This document shows positions 10,104 through 19,726 of a stretch of DNA of 64,000 bases, piece after piece. Under the pieces are notes generated by a model. It did no database searches. It worked only from the letters and a program-made list of their open reading frames with translations, and had not been told where the DNA came from. Source of the DNA: Chitinophagaceae bacterium UBA1946 (lineage in GTDB: Bacteria > Bacteroidota > Bacteroidia > Chitinophagales > Chitinophagaceae); contig DDEU01000005.1 of assembly GCA_002336815.1 (NCBI GenBank), positions 15,706 through 79,705 on the forward strand, given 5' to 3'. Position 1 is the first letter of the stretch; each line of letters starts with the position of its first letter. The position numbers were made by a program, and so were the translations under genes.

Positions 10104-10166
10104 ACTTCAGCTTTATTAATAAACGAAGTAATGAAACAGAAATTATATCTGGATCAGCAGAATAGG

Positions 10167-11192
10167 TTAAAATCTGGGCGGACAGGGGGTACCTGTCATC
10201 TTATAATCTTCCTCGCACCTATCTTCACTCTTCACACCTTTGGGCGTTAATTTCTCCCATATAAAAGCACCTTCACCGCTGCCGGCACTGCGACTGAAAC
10301 CGAGTTTACTGATGGTGGCGTCATACGATACGCCGATCCTTGCCCGGCTAACATCATTGGTGCGGTGATCAAACAGATCCAGGCTAAGGGTAACAGCAAA
10401 TGCATCGCTGTTCTTAAAATCTACATTGCCCCGGTACCAGGCCCCGATACCCACCCTTGCATCTTTGTACTCACAGCCAAGGCTAAACGAATTGCTGGTG
10501 CCCTGTTTGTAAAAGATCATACTGGGTAAAAAATAACGAAACCCATCTTCATCAATATTGAGCTTGTAGCGAACGTAGCCAAACCATTTCCGGAGCAATT
10601 TGCTGTAAATATTAGAGGTGAGCGATTCATCGGGTTGGTTCAAATGTTGCGCCCCGCCACCAACCATCCAGTTGTCTTTATAGTACAATAAAAAACCGGC
10701 GGCAAAGTCTGCAAAAAACTTGTTGTTATTGAGTGGAAGATCAGCCCCTGATACGGAGCCGGGAATCACGCCGGTATTGTCGATCTGGTCGCTGAAATAA
10801 AGTTTATTGTAGTTCACACTCCTGTTTCCCATGCCAGCCTGCAAACCCAGGTGCAGCCTGGCGTTGGGCAAACACAGTCCATAAGAATAAATGCCGTAGA
10901 AACTGGTCTTATTGATATAGCCTTCCTTTGAATTCAATAAGAGCAGGCCAAGCCCTCCATGGAAACTTTTGATGTACCTGTCAACCCCCACTGCAGCATA
11001 TTGCATATTGGTAGGCACATTGATAAAATGGCGTTTATAGGTTGCCGTGAAACGAAGGTCCATTTCACCCGTACCGGCGGTAGCCGGGTTCAGCGACAAA
11101 GGCGAATTGAATGCCTGAGTAAAAAAAGGATCCTGTGCCACAGCATATAACTGCAACAGCAAGATCAATGATGATAAAAATATTTTTTTCAT
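10167..11192 (-). CDS. PorP/SprF-type T9SS outer-membrane protein (copy 2)
   Basis: A 341-residue paralogue of the 456-1511 product. Signal peptide 1-19 (LYAVAQ) is followed by DPFFTQAFNSPLSLNPATAGTG, the family's N-terminal signature. Later shared landmarks are YFSDQID, the MVGGGAQHLNQPD segment (GGAVHHLNEPN in copy 1) and GIGAWYRGN (LGLWYRNN in copy 1). It ends TPCPPRF, a short Cys-Pro tail. It follows the 1941-residue PKD protein on the same strand, separated by 168 bp that contain a 16-bp tandem repeat. Expected role: outer-membrane partner for secretion or anchoring of that type B CTD protein. Confidence 0.9.
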   Translation of the reverse strand: MKKIFLSSLILLLQLYAVAQDPFFTQAFNSPLSLNPATAGTGEMDLRFTATYKRHFINVPTNMQYAAVGVDRYIKSFHGGLGLLLLNSKEGYINKTSFYGIYSYGLCLPNARLHLGLQAGMGNRSVNYNKLYFSDQIDNTGVIPGSVSGADLPLNNNKFFADFAAGFLLYYKDNWMVGGGAQHLNQPDESLTSNIYSKLLRKWFGYVRYKLNIDEDGFRYFLPSMIFYKQGTSNSFSLGCEYKDARVGIGAWYRGNVDFKNSDAFAVTLSLDLFDHRTNDVSRARIGVSYDATISKLGFSRSAGSGEGAFIWEKLTPKGVKSEDRCEEDYKMTGTPCPPRF

Positions 11193-11265
11193 AGCAGTAT
11201 TTTAAAAGGTTTAGAGCGTTGAGATGGTTTAGAAAGTTTAAGGTATCCATAGCCTTGTGACTTTT

Positions 11266-11359
11266 TCAACCATTCAACATTCAACCATTCAACAATTCAA
11301 CCATTCAACAATTCAACCATTCAACAATTCAACCATTCAACTTCTCAACCATTTCAACA
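11266..11359. repeat. 16-bp tandem repeat between giant adhesin gene and porP copy 2
   Basis: About four to five consecutive copies of a 16-base unit, AATTCAACCATTCAAC, with decayed copies at both ends (CATTCAACATTCAACC at the left; CTTCTCAACCATTTCAAC at the right). It fills most of the spacer between the stop of the 1941-aa gene and the start of porP. Similar TTGAA/TTGAT-type low-complexity strings occur at 43680-43730 and, in frame, inside the amidohydrolase gene near 45330-45355. Copy number may vary by slippage. Confidence 0.85.
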
Positions 11360-11360
11360 A

Positions 11361-14300
11361 TTACTTCACCACCGTGATGGTTCCTACTTTTTTATATTGC
11401 CCTTCACCCGGGTAGATCATACCGATCCATTCCGTTCCATTCAAAAACCGGGCATCGATGCGCCATACATATACATCCTGCTGCACCAGTTGCCCTTTGT
11501 ACCTGCCATCCCAGGATTTATTGGGCGCCCCATCCTCATCTAAACTGCTGGATTCAAAGATCAGCTCATTCCAGGTAGTGAAGATTTGCAAACGATATTT
11601 TGCCAATCCCTTTCCTTTTGGTAAAAACTCCCGAAGATTGCTTTGTACACATCCCGGGCAAATGGCATTGGGAACATAGAGGTAACCAGGGAAGCCATCG
11701 ATCCGGGCGATACGGATCATCGTATCTGCACAATTGGTACTGGTATCAAATACGATCAGTTGCACCGCATAATTCCCGGTATCGGTGTATTTGTGATTGA
11801 TCACATTGTAAATACTGTCGAATGTACCATCGCCTAAATTCCACTGGTAAAAAAAGCGATTACTGTTAGGCGTTAGGTTGTTGAAACTAAACGTGTATTT
11901 CGGTACAGTGATCACGGCGGAAGGACTGATAAAGAAATCTGCTGCAGGCGGCACTTTGGCAATGATCAAATTGGCCCTCGTAAGTGAATCCTTACAACCC
12001 AGCCCATTATCTGCCACCAGTTTTACAGAATATGGTGTTAAGCTGGGCGCAAAACTATGCGCCGGGGCTATATCCCTACTGCCGGTGCCATCACTAAAAC
12101 TCCAGGTAAAATTAGCAGCGCCGGTACTCAGGTTGATGAACTGTACCCTTGCTGTATCGCAGGTGAGCGTATCGCTTACATCAAAATCTGCAACGGGCTT
12201 TACAGATACCCTTACCAATTGGGAAGCCGTATCCCTGCACACCCCGTCACTGGCCACCAGCGAAACCAGGTATTGTCCCTGCACATTGTACAAATGGGTT
12301 GGACTGGTAAGTGTACTGGTACCAGAATTATCACCCCAGTCCCATACATAAGAATTGGCAAAAGCAGTTTGATTAAATGTGGCCACGTTCAGCACACCGG
12401 TACAGCCCAGTGAATCGCTCAACCGGAATGCCGCAGCGGGTTTTACCCGGGAGGTAAAATTGACCGTGAAGGTATCGGGTTTGCAACCATAAATATTATC
12501 GGCGATCAACGTGATAACATAAGGCGCCCTTGGCTGATCAATAAGCAATACCGGGTTGGCAGTAGTATCAGTCAATACGCCATTTACGAACCATTTATAA
12601 GAAGTGGCGTACTGTGATGCATCTGTAATATTGGCCAGGTAAGGTACACAGGCTGCCGGGTTGTTCATGGTAAACTGTGCGGTGGCCGAAGGTTTCATTT
12701 GCAGTATTGCGCTGGCAGTATCACTGCAGCCAACCGTATTACTGGCGATCATTAAAGTGGTGAAGGTTCTTGGCAAGATGGCATTGGCCGGCAATGTATA
12801 GCGGTGCGTAAAATTGCCGTTAACAGATAACTGCAGGTTGTCTACGATCCAGCGATAATTCAACGGGCCATTGTCGTTGAAAGTAGTGGTATTGATATAA
12901 GAGATGGTAGTATCCAATGTACATACCGACAGGTTGCCGGGTGTAAAAGATGCGACAGGAGTACCTCTTACTGTAAAATTAATGATGCTGCTGTCGGCAC
13001 AACCCAGAGCGTTCACTGCAACAAATTTGGCAAAGAAGGTTCCCGGCTTATTAAAAGTATACTGTGCGGCAGTACCACTTACCACAATGAGTGAAGGTGT
13101 GACAGTGCTGTCATAAATATACCAGGTGGCTGTTTCATTAATGATGCCCGGCGCTGAAACATTCAGTGCAAATGGCGCACAGTTTACAACAGCCACATTT
13201 GACTGCACCCTTGTATCAGGCTTTACCAGCACATTGATAAACCTCACCGTAGTATCATAACAAACCAGTCCCGAATTGTTGATGCGTTCTGCCCTCAGGT
13301 AGATCGTGTAGTTACCGGCTACCCGGTACACATGCACGGGATTGGCACCACTGCTGCTTTGACCATCACCCCAAAACCAGGTATAACTATTCGCATTGGT
13401 GGAAGTATTATTTACTTTGATGGTATCGCCGAGGCAATAGAGAGCGGCAGATGGCGTAAATGCTGCTGATGGTTTCAGGTACACCGTAATGATCCGGGAA
13501 ATAGTCGTGTCACTGCAACCGTTCGTAAGGGCCACTTTCACGTTATAAGTTCCGGAGTCGGTGTAGGTGTGGGTGATGAGCACCTGGTTGTTATTGGTAA
13601 CGAGTGGTGCCGATCCATCGCCAAAATCCCAGGTATAAGTGCTGGCCCCACTGGTACTGTTCACAAAGTTGATGATATGCGGTGCACAACCAAATAACTC
13701 ACTGCTGTTAATATTGATCTGCGGCCGGATAATATTGGGGGCTATCCGGATATCGATGCGCTGTGTATCGCTGCCACATTCATTTACGGCGATCATTTGT
13801 ACAGGCAGTGTATCGATCAGATTACCGGTATTGTAAGTATGATTCAACGGCCCGGGAGCAAATGTGGTATCCTTATGTCCATCGCCAAAATCCCAGTAAT
13901 AGGTACTGTTACTGCCGGGCGAATTGTTATTGATCTGCAGCGTAAACGGCGAGCAGCCGAAGGTAGACACTACACCAAACCTGGCTTTGGGTTTTGACTT
14001 GATCCGCACACTATCTCTCCACACGGTAGTATCACAACCATTGTATGCCTTTAACGAAACCTGGTAAGTGGTATCATTAAAGAAAGGACTGCTGTTATAC
14101 GTCACGCTTCCGGGCTGCGGCAGGTTGCTCAAGGTACCGTTACCAAAATCCCAGAAAAACCGGATATTGTTAAAGTTGCTGGAAGTGTTGTTGAAAGACA
14201 CTGTAACAGGACCGCAACCACCGGAAGTATCTTTTGTAAAACGGGCAACAGAGGCAGCCGCGGTAATGAACTGAACAGACTGCGTATCGGCGAGGCAACC

Positions 14301-17186
14301 AAAAGGACTGGTGACGATCAGTTTTATTACGGTGGTATCATCCGCTGTATTCATTGTAAAGCCCGGGAACAACCCGGTACCGTTACTGCCGATGGAAACA
14401 TTATTGGCAAACCACTGGTACTGCCCGTTCCTATCGGGGTAGGTGCTAACGGTAACGACTGTACTGAGATCATAAGGAATACATCCAAGTGTTGAAGTCG
14501 CTGTAAAATCTGCATTGGCATCTTCCCTCACCGTAATTTTTACCGGGGTGCTAAAACTTCCCTGCGTGCCGGCGCAGAGCGTGGTAAATGCTACCCGGCG
14601 GTAAAAGGTGCTGGCTGTTAACACCGGCGGGCTGTAGTCGCTTGCTATTGCACCGGCGATATCCGACCAGGTCAGGCTATCGGTGCTTTGTTGCCACTGG
14701 TAGGCTGGCGTACCATCTCCACCGGTTGCTGCCTGGCCATTGATAATAGCAGGCTGCGTATTGATACAAATGGATTGGTTGGGACTGATGATATTATTGC
14801 TGATGGAGTCTTTTACAAAAACGACGATGGTATCCATTGCCGTGCAGGGACCTGAGCCAAAAGTATAGATAAGGTTGTAAGTGCCCGGAGCAGATGGCGT
14901 AAAATTGCCCGCCGCATCTACCAGTGCAGCATTAGACCAGGTACCTCCGGCAGGTGTTGCCACGAATGTAATTACTGTATTATCCTGGCAAACAGTGGTA
15001 TCGTTTCCGGCACGTGCAACCGGTGGCTGTATCACATCGATGGAAGAAGTGGCGCTGCCAATTCCGCACTCATTGGTAACCGTTAGTTGTACCGGGAAAC
15101 TGCCTGTTTGAGTATAAGAGATGGCACCCGGCACCGCTGCCGTGGAAGTGGATGGATTGCCATTGGTGAATACCCATGCATATTGCAACGCACTGTCTGC
15201 ATAACAGGGAGAAATCGTCGCCGTAGGCGAAGCGGAGGTATTTACGCAAACACTGTTGAGCAGATCGATGGAAACTTTTGGTCTTCCCTTTACCGTAAAC
15301 GTATCCGTTACAATGGCCTGTGCACAGGCTGAGCCGGAGCCAACAGCCGTTACCGTTAGTTTAACAGCATATTTGCCCGGGGCATCAAACCTTATCTCGG
15401 CATTGGTGCTGGTACTGCTGCTGCCATTGATAAAGCTGTAATTGGTAGTGCTGGTATTTCCACATCCAACCGGGTCGGTATAATCCACTGCCCATTCATA
15501 GCTTTCGCCCTGGCATAAACCAATGGGAGAAGTATTGGTAAAAACAGCGCTGCCGGTAAGGCAGGCCGATTTACTGCTCATGGTAAATGAAGCGGTGGGT
15601 GGGTTTCTTACGCAGACCGTTTGCAGGGTGCTGTCGATACCACAACGATCATTAAAAACATAGATCCTGATGGTATAGGTACCGGTAGCGGTAAAATTGA
15701 GATTGAGTGATTGGGTTCCTGTCGTCCATAAAAAACCGTTATTGGGGTTGCCGTTTAAAGAACCTGCATTGCCACCTATGATCGTCCACCCCGTGGCCGG
15801 CGAAATATCCCAAACCTGCTTGCCGGTATTTTCACAGGTAGAGTTACCGCCGCCGGTAGAAGTAACAATGCCACCATAAAGGGAAGTACTCCTCAGCGTG
15901 ACGAAACTACCTGTACAAACTGTATTGCTTGGACTCACTACAAACCTTGCCCTCGGTTTACCCGATACATAAATAGGTATTACACTCACGCTCGTAAGAT
16001 CGCAGGGATTTTCTATGGTGAGGAGTGCATTAAAAGAGTTGTTGAAAGAGATAACACCATTGCTGCTGGTAGTGCCACAGGAAGAATAGATGAATGTATG
16101 AATAACAGTATCTGGTGGAGGATGTACAAATACCAGCGGTGCAGTGCCGTCATTCAGTGAAACAGTATAGGTGGTACCCGGTGCATTGTTCTGGTAGCCA
16201 CTGATCACAAAACCAAGCGAATCAGGTGCACAGATATTGGTGTTGCCCAGACTGTTGAAGCCTCCTGCCGGGTTAGTGCCCAAAAACACGGTGTACTTTT
16301 TTATTCCAATACAACCCGTGGGGCCGGTAACGCTAACCGTTAGTATCCTGGATCCAATGGTATAAATATGCTGGATGATATCACCTGCCGGCCAGCTGGT
16401 AAAACTGCTGTCTACACTCCCATCGCCCCAATTGATGGTATAAGTAACATTGCTGGCAATGGTGGTTGATTGACTGAGGAATTTAAAAAGATAAGTAGGC
16501 GTATTGGTGCAAACTTTAAAAGTGGCGCTGGCAGCGATATAGGTAACACCGGCATCGGCATTGCCAATGGTTGCATCGGGTATTTTGCGGATAGTGACGG
16601 GTTTGATCACGGAATCTTTACAGCCATAAAAATTGGTGGCAACCAGTTTTACGTTGAATACCTGGCTGCCGGAAGTGCCCACCGCAGTTAAAAACTGGTG
16701 CGTTGGGCTCAGTGCGCCGGAAACCGTGCCATCCTGGAACTCCCATAAATAAGTGTTTCGCAACCCTGTTGAACCATTGCTGAAAATGATCGGGATATTT
16801 CCGCATACATCATCCGGCGAAAAATTATAGGCTGCGGTAGGTTTTTGATCCGACACCCTGACAATAATGTACATGGAATCGCTGTTGAGCCCGTTAGAGA
16901 TCACCTGCGTGGTGGTATCAATGCCCACGGTATTGTAAGTAATGCTCTGGGTAGCGGAATTTATACTGGTAGCCGGGGTACCCAGTTGAAAACGCCAGGC
17001 GATACTGCTGAACCCGAATGCCGTTGTTTCGTAAGTAAGCGCACTGCCCTTGCACACATTCACCGTATCGCCCTGCGCCACTGTTCTGCCGTTGACCCTC
17101 ATACCGGGAAAAAGCTGGGCATGTGCCCTCACACCGCATAGTTGCAACAGAAAAGTAGCTGTTATTAAATAGCAATAAAACCTCAT
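11361..17186 (-). CDS. giant T9SS-secreted PKD-repeat surface protein (1941 aa), type B CTD
   Basis: Signal peptide 1-24 (ends VRAHAQ), then PKD and Ig-like modules with signatures such as INWGDGS, WDFGNG, WDFGDG (twice), FWGDG, WDWGD, WSFSDG and WNLGDG. The C-terminal ~100 residues start at YLYVPNAICPGC and contain IFTTWNELIFES and SWDGRYKG, matching the T9SS type B / gliding-motility-associated domain. Residues ~889-1941 align end to end with residues ~1453-2508 of the other giant; the N-terminal ~890 residues are different and shorter. The pair plainly arose by duplication. A TAATTTTG hexamer-type -7 match (minus strand, 17251-17258) lies ~65 bases upstream of the start. Expected role: surface adhesin or motility protein; ligand unknown. 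Confidence 0.93.
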   Translation of the reverse strand: MRFYCYLITATFLLQLCGVRAHAQLFPGMRVNGRTVAQGDTVNVCKGSALTYETTAFGFSSIAWRFQLGTPATSINSATQSITYNTVGIDTTTQVISNGLNSDSMYIIVRVSDQKPTAAYNFSPDDVCGNIPIIFSNGSTGLRNTYLWEFQDGTVSGALSPTHQFLTAVGTSGSQVFNVKLVATNFYGCKDSVIKPVTIRKIPDATIGNADAGVTYIAASATFKVCTNTPTYLFKFLSQSTTIASNVTYTINWGDGSVDSSFTSWPAGDIIQHIYTIGSRILTVSVTGPTGCIGIKKYTVFLGTNPAGGFNSLGNTNICAPDSLGFVISGYQNNAPGTTYTVSLNDGTAPLVFVHPPPDTVIHTFIYSSCGTTSSNGVISFNNSFNALLTIENPCDLTSVSVIPIYVSGKPRARFVVSPSNTVCTGSFVTLRSTSLYGGIVTSTGGGNSTCENTGKQVWDISPATGWTIIGGNAGSLNGNPNNGFLWTTGTQSLNLNFTATGTYTIRIYVFNDRCGIDSTLQTVCVRNPPTASFTMSSKSACLTGSAVFTNTSPIGLCQGESYEWAVDYTDPVGCGNTSTTNYSFINGSSSTSTNAEIRFDAPGKYAVKLTVTAVGSGSACAQAIVTDTFTVKGRPKVSIDLLNSVCVNTSASPTATISPCYADSALQYAWVFTNGNPSTSTAAVPGAISYTQTGSFPVQLTVTNECGIGSATSSIDVIQPPVARAGNDTTVCQDNTVITFVATPAGGTWSNAALVDAAGNFTPSAPGTYNLIYTFGSGPCTAMDTIVVFVKDSISNNIISPNQSICINTQPAIINGQAATGGDGTPAYQWQQSTDSLTWSDIAGAIASDYSPPVLTASTFYRRVAFTTLCAGTQGSFSTPVKITVREDANADFTATSTLGCIPYDLSTVVTVSTYPDRNGQYQWFANNVSIGSNGTGLFPGFTMNTADDTTVIKLIVTSPFGCLADTQSVQFITAAASVARFTKDTSGGCGPVTVSFNNTSSNFNNIRFFWDFGNGTLSNLPQPGSVTYNSSPFFNDTTYQVSLKAYNGCDTTVWRDSVRIKSKPKARFGVVSTFGCSPFTLQINNNSPGSNSTYYWDFGDGHKDTTFAPGPLNHTYNTGNLIDTLPVQMIAVNECGSDTQRIDIRIAPNIIRPQININSSELFGCAPHIINFVNSTSGASTYTWDFGDGSAPLVTNNNQVLITHTYTDSGTYNVKVALTNGCSDTTISRIITVYLKPSAAFTPSAALYCLGDTIKVNNTSTNANSYTWFWGDGQSSSGANPVHVYRVAGNYTIYLRAERINNSGLVCYDTTVRFINVLVKPDTRVQSNVAVVNCAPFALNVSAPGIINETATWYIYDSTVTPSLIVVSGTAAQYTFNKPGTFFAKFVAVNALGCADSSIINFTVRGTPVASFTPGNLSVCTLDTTISYINTTTFNDNGPLNYRWIVDNLQLSVNGNFTHRYTLPANAILPRTFTTLMIASNTVGCSDTASAILQMKPSATAQFTMNNPAACVPYLANITDASQYATSYKWFVNGVLTDTTANPVLLIDQPRAPYVITLIADNIYGCKPDTFTVNFTSRVKPAAAFRLSDSLGCTGVLNVATFNQTAFANSYVWDWGDNSGTSTLTSPTHLYNVQGQYLVSLVASDGVCRDTASQLVRVSVKPVADFDVSDTLTCDTARVQFINLSTGAANFTWSFSDGTGSRDIAPAHSFAPSLTPYSVKLVADNGLGCKDSLTRANLIIAKVPPAADFFISPSAVITVPKYTFSFNNLTPNSNRFFYQWNLGDGTFDSIYNVINHKYTDTGNYAVQLIVFDTSTNCADTMIRIARIDGFPGYLYVPNAICPGCVQSNLREFLPKGKGLAKYRLQIFTTWNELIFESSSLDEDGAPNKSWDGRYKGQLVQQDVYVWRIDARFLNGTEWIGMIYPGEGQYKKVGTITVVK

Positions 17187-17533
17187 CAGAAAAAATTACT
17201 TGTTTGCTGCTGTATGCAGGTTGGTCCTGGTATCTTAATTTTTAAATATACAAAATTATCTGCCGTTGAAATTTGCCGGTGCTTATCTCAAACAGTGCTT
17301 TTCAGTTTAGCAATGGGGGTGGACTGGATATTGAAGATTACTTCAAACATATATACGCAGGCTGAAGTAAACAGTTTGTTTGCAGGGCAAAAAAAATGCC
17401 ATCAATTGCTGATGGCATATTGTGAAGCACCAATTCGTTTTTTTATTTGGTTGAAGCCGAAAACTGAAAGCTGCAGTATCATACAATTGCCGCAACTGGT
17501 GAATAGCATTGATAAGAACATTTACTAAGTGTT
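17187..17533. other. 347-bp intergenic region with minus-strand terminator
   Basis: It holds a strong minus-strand terminator for kbl (17389-17418) and, near its left end, a possible -7 element TAATTTTG (minus strand, 17251-17258) for the giant adhesin gene. A 104-codon plus-strand reading frame (17214-17528) runs through the terminator and lacks any recognisable protein pattern, so I do not call it. Nothing else was seen. Confidence 0.6.
17389..17418 (-). terminator. rho-independent terminator downstream of kbl
   Basis: Perfect 9-bp stem ATGCCATCA (17396-17404) / TGATGGCAT (17410-17418) with a 5-base loop. On the minus strand it is followed by eight T residues (A-run 17389-17396 on the plus strand). 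It lies ~115 bp past the kbl stop and has no T-run in the plus direction. Confidence 0.85.
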
Positions 17534-18730
17534 TTACTGGTCAGCTTTCAGCACGCCGCATTCCCGGGCTACTTTTATAAATGCTGCAATGGCCTTATCC
17601 AGATGCTGCTGCTCATGCGCTGCACTCAGTTGTACCCTTATCCTGGCCTGGCCTTTGGCCACTACCGGGAAAAAGAACCCGATCACGTAAATGCCCTCTT
17701 CGAGTAATTTGGCCGCAAACTCCTGTGCAACCACGGCATCGTATAACATAATGGGAACGATCGGGTGTTCCCCGGGCTTGATGTCAAAACCAGCAGCTGT
17801 CATTTTTTCCCTGAAATAAGCTGTATTAAATGCAAGCTTGTCCCGTAACTCGGTTGTTTCGCTCAGCATATCCAGCACGGCAATAGAAGCTCCTGCAATG
17901 CCCGGTGCAAGTGTGTTGGAGAAGAGGTAGGGCCTGCTTCGCTGCCGCAGCATTTCAATGATCTCTTTTCGGCCACTCGTAAAGCCGCCACTGGCGCCAC
18001 CCAATGCCTTGCCCAGGGTACCGGTGATGATATCGATCCTGCCCATTACGCCACGGTATTCGTGGGTACCCCGGCCCGTTTTTCCCAAAAAGCCGGATGA
18101 ATGACACTCGTCGATCATTACAATGGCATCATATTGATCTGCCAGGTCGCATATCTTATCCAACTGCGCAATAGTGCCGTCCATACTGAAAGAGCCGTCT
18201 GTAACGATGATGCGGCTACGGGCGGAGGCGGCTTCTTTGAGTTTTGCTTCCAGGTCGTTCATGTTATTGTGCTCGTACCGGTAACGGCTGGCCTTGCACA
18301 ATCTCACTCCGTCTATGATACTGGCATGGTTCAATGCATCGCTGATGATGGCATCCTGTTCATTAAACAGGGGTTCAAATACGCCCCCGTTGGCGTCAAA
18401 TGCAGCCGCATACAGGATGGTATCTTCTGTACCCAAAAAATCAGCGATCTTTTTCTCCAGTTCCTTGTGTATATCCTGCGTACCGCAGATAAAACGAACA
18501 CTGCTGAGGCCATAACCCCGCTCATCGATCGACCGGCGGGCAGCTTCCAGCACCCGTGGATGGGAAGAGAGTCCCAGGTAATTATTGGCACAAAAGTTCA
18601 GCACTTTTTTACCTCCCACGATGATCTCTGCACCTTGCGGACTACTGATCACCCTTTCTGTTTTGATGAGACCGGCGGCAGCGATCTCCTGCAATTCGGT
18701 GCCGATGCGCTGTACAAAATTTGTATTCAT
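17534..18730 (-). CDS. kbl: glycine C-acetyltransferase (2-amino-3-ketobutyrate CoA ligase)
   Basis: A PLP enzyme of the alpha-oxoamine synthase family; it joins glycine and acetyl-CoA to 2-amino-3-ketobutyrate, or the reverse in threonine breakdown. With the start at 18730 (MNTNFVQRIG) the protein has 398 residues, the usual length of Kbl. The frame is open further upstream, but the extra 42 residues look non-coding. Motifs: NFCANNYLGLSSHP at 46-58, SDALNHASIIDG (H135), IDECHSSGFLGKTGRGTHE (D207, H210) and the Schiff-base lysine in GTLGKALGGASGG (K241). No tdh gene is adjacent, so the partner dehydrogenase must lie elsewhere. A TACTTTTG -7-type match lies just upstream on the minus strand. 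BioF or serine palmitoyltransferase is less likely given the length and near-identical motifs to Kbl. Confidence 0.92.
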   Translation of the reverse strand: MNTNFVQRIGTELQEIAAAGLIKTERVISSPQGAEIIVGGKKVLNFCANNYLGLSSHPRVLEAARRSIDERGYGLSSVRFICGTQDIHKELEKKIADFLGTEDTILYAAAFDANGGVFEPLFNEQDAIISDALNHASIIDGVRLCKASRYRYEHNNMNDLEAKLKEAASARSRIIVTDGSFSMDGTIAQLDKICDLADQYDAIVMIDECHSSGFLGKTGRGTHEYRGVMGRIDIITGTLGKALGGASGGFTSGRKEIIEMLRQRSRPYLFSNTLAPGIAGASIAVLDMLSETTELRDKLAFNTAYFREKMTAAGFDIKPGEHPIVPIMLYDAVVAQEFAAKLLEEGIYVIGFFFPVVAKGQARIRVQLSAAHEQQHLDKAIAAFIKVARECGVLKADQ

Positions 18731-18871
18731 ATAAAGCAATTGATATTTACAAAAGTATGCAGCGAAACGCTCATTTTTCTTCTCCTGATATTTTAATTTT
18801 AACATTTGAAGGGTGCAGGTGTAACCTTTTGCAATTATTTTCGTTTTACCAAACATTATAAGCTAACTGAT

Positions 18872-19078
18872 ATGATAAAACGTTCCGCTATATTGCTCAT
18901 GATACTTGCTGTAAGCTCATTCAGTTTGCTCATATTTACTTCCTATAGTTCTGCCGCCTCTTCCAGCCAGGGCCCTGCCGCTAAAACACCGGTAAAATGC
19001 AGCGGTGGCTGCAACAAAACAAAGGTGCCGGTACAGTGGAATATCGTTTCCCCCACTATGTTCCAGACCGAAAGCTGA
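18872..19078 (+). CDS. small secreted protein with CSGGC motif
   Basis: A 68-residue product beginning MIKRSAILLMILAVSS. The first ~29 residues form a signal peptide or single membrane anchor. The remainder is a short polar tail with KCSGGCNKTKV, a Cys-x-x-x-Cys pair. The ATG at 18872 is preferred to the longer in-frame ATG at 18806, because the upstream 22 codons overlap the kbl promoter region and encode no signal peptide. It stands divergently from kbl and ahead of the ECF sigma gene. I do not recognise a characterised family. The CxxxC could bind a metal or form a disulfide; that is inference. Confidence 0.6.
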   Translation: MIKRSAILLMILAVSSFSLLIFTSYSSAASSSQGPAAKTPVKCSGGCNKTKVPVQWNIVSPTMFQTES

Positions 19079-19165
19079 TTTATTTTATTTTGCTGTAACT
19101 TTTTGCTCCAACAGCCGTATTAATTATACTGACCAGCTTTGAGAAACTAATCGCCAGGCAACTGT

Positions 19166-19651
19166 ATGACCGATAAAGAGTATAACCATTGTGTAAACCT
19201 GTATGCAGATAATGTGTACCGCTTTATCCTTAAGAATTTAAGGCATGAAGAGGATGCAAAAGATGTGGTGCAGGGTGCATTTGAAAAATTATGGATCAAC
19301 AGGGAGACGGTGCTGAACGAAAAATGTAAAAGCTTTTTATTTACCGTGGCCTACAACCAGATGATCGATCATATAAGAAAGAACAAACGGGTTGTATTAA
19401 AAGAGACCTTTACTGAAGGTACCCGGGTAACCAACCGACAGCAACATGATTCAAAAAGATTGCTGCAGGATGCACTGAACCGGTTAAGTGAACTGCAAAG
19501 GAGCCTGGTGATGCTGAAGGATTATGAAGGTTATAGTTATGAAGAAATAGGACAGATAACAGGGTTGAACGAAAGCCAGGTGAAAGTGTACCTGCACAGG
19601 GCAAGATTGCAACTGCGGGAATACATCGTGAAGCCGGAGAATATTATTTAG
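19166..19651 (+). CDS. ECF-type RNA polymerase sigma factor
   Basis: A 161-residue sigma-70-family factor. Region 2 is at about residues 8-75 (YADNVYRFILKNLRHEEDAKDVVQGAFEKLW, then the DNA-melting/-10 contact part ending DHIRKNKR). Region 4 is at 105-155 with the helix-turn-helix EGYSYEEIGQITGLNESQVKVYLHRARLQL. There is no region 1 or 3, as expected for group 4 factors. It is followed 75 bp later by a membrane protein with anti-sigma layout and then an outer-membrane barrel. The stimulus is unknown. The downstream genes and the sigma gene itself are the likely regulon core. Confidence 0.93.
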   Translation: MTDKEYNHCVNLYADNVYRFILKNLRHEEDAKDVVQGAFEKLWINRETVLNEKCKSFLFTVAYNQMIDHIRKNKRVVLKETFTEGTRVTNRQQHDSKRLLQDALNRLSELQRSLVMLKDYEGYSYEEIGQITGLNESQVKVYLHRARLQLREYIVKPENII

Positions 19652-19726
19652 AAGATGGTTCATATTTCATAGGGATACATGAACTGTCGCCATCAACTAT
19701 GAACCACCAACAATGAATTATTAAAA

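Noticed and set aside
17214..17528. 104-codon plus-strand reading frame
   Set aside because: It runs through a strong terminator hairpin and shows no protein-like pattern or start signal.
18101..18796. 231-codon reading frame antisense to kbl
   Set aside because: Shadow of kbl; includes the kbl promoter region.
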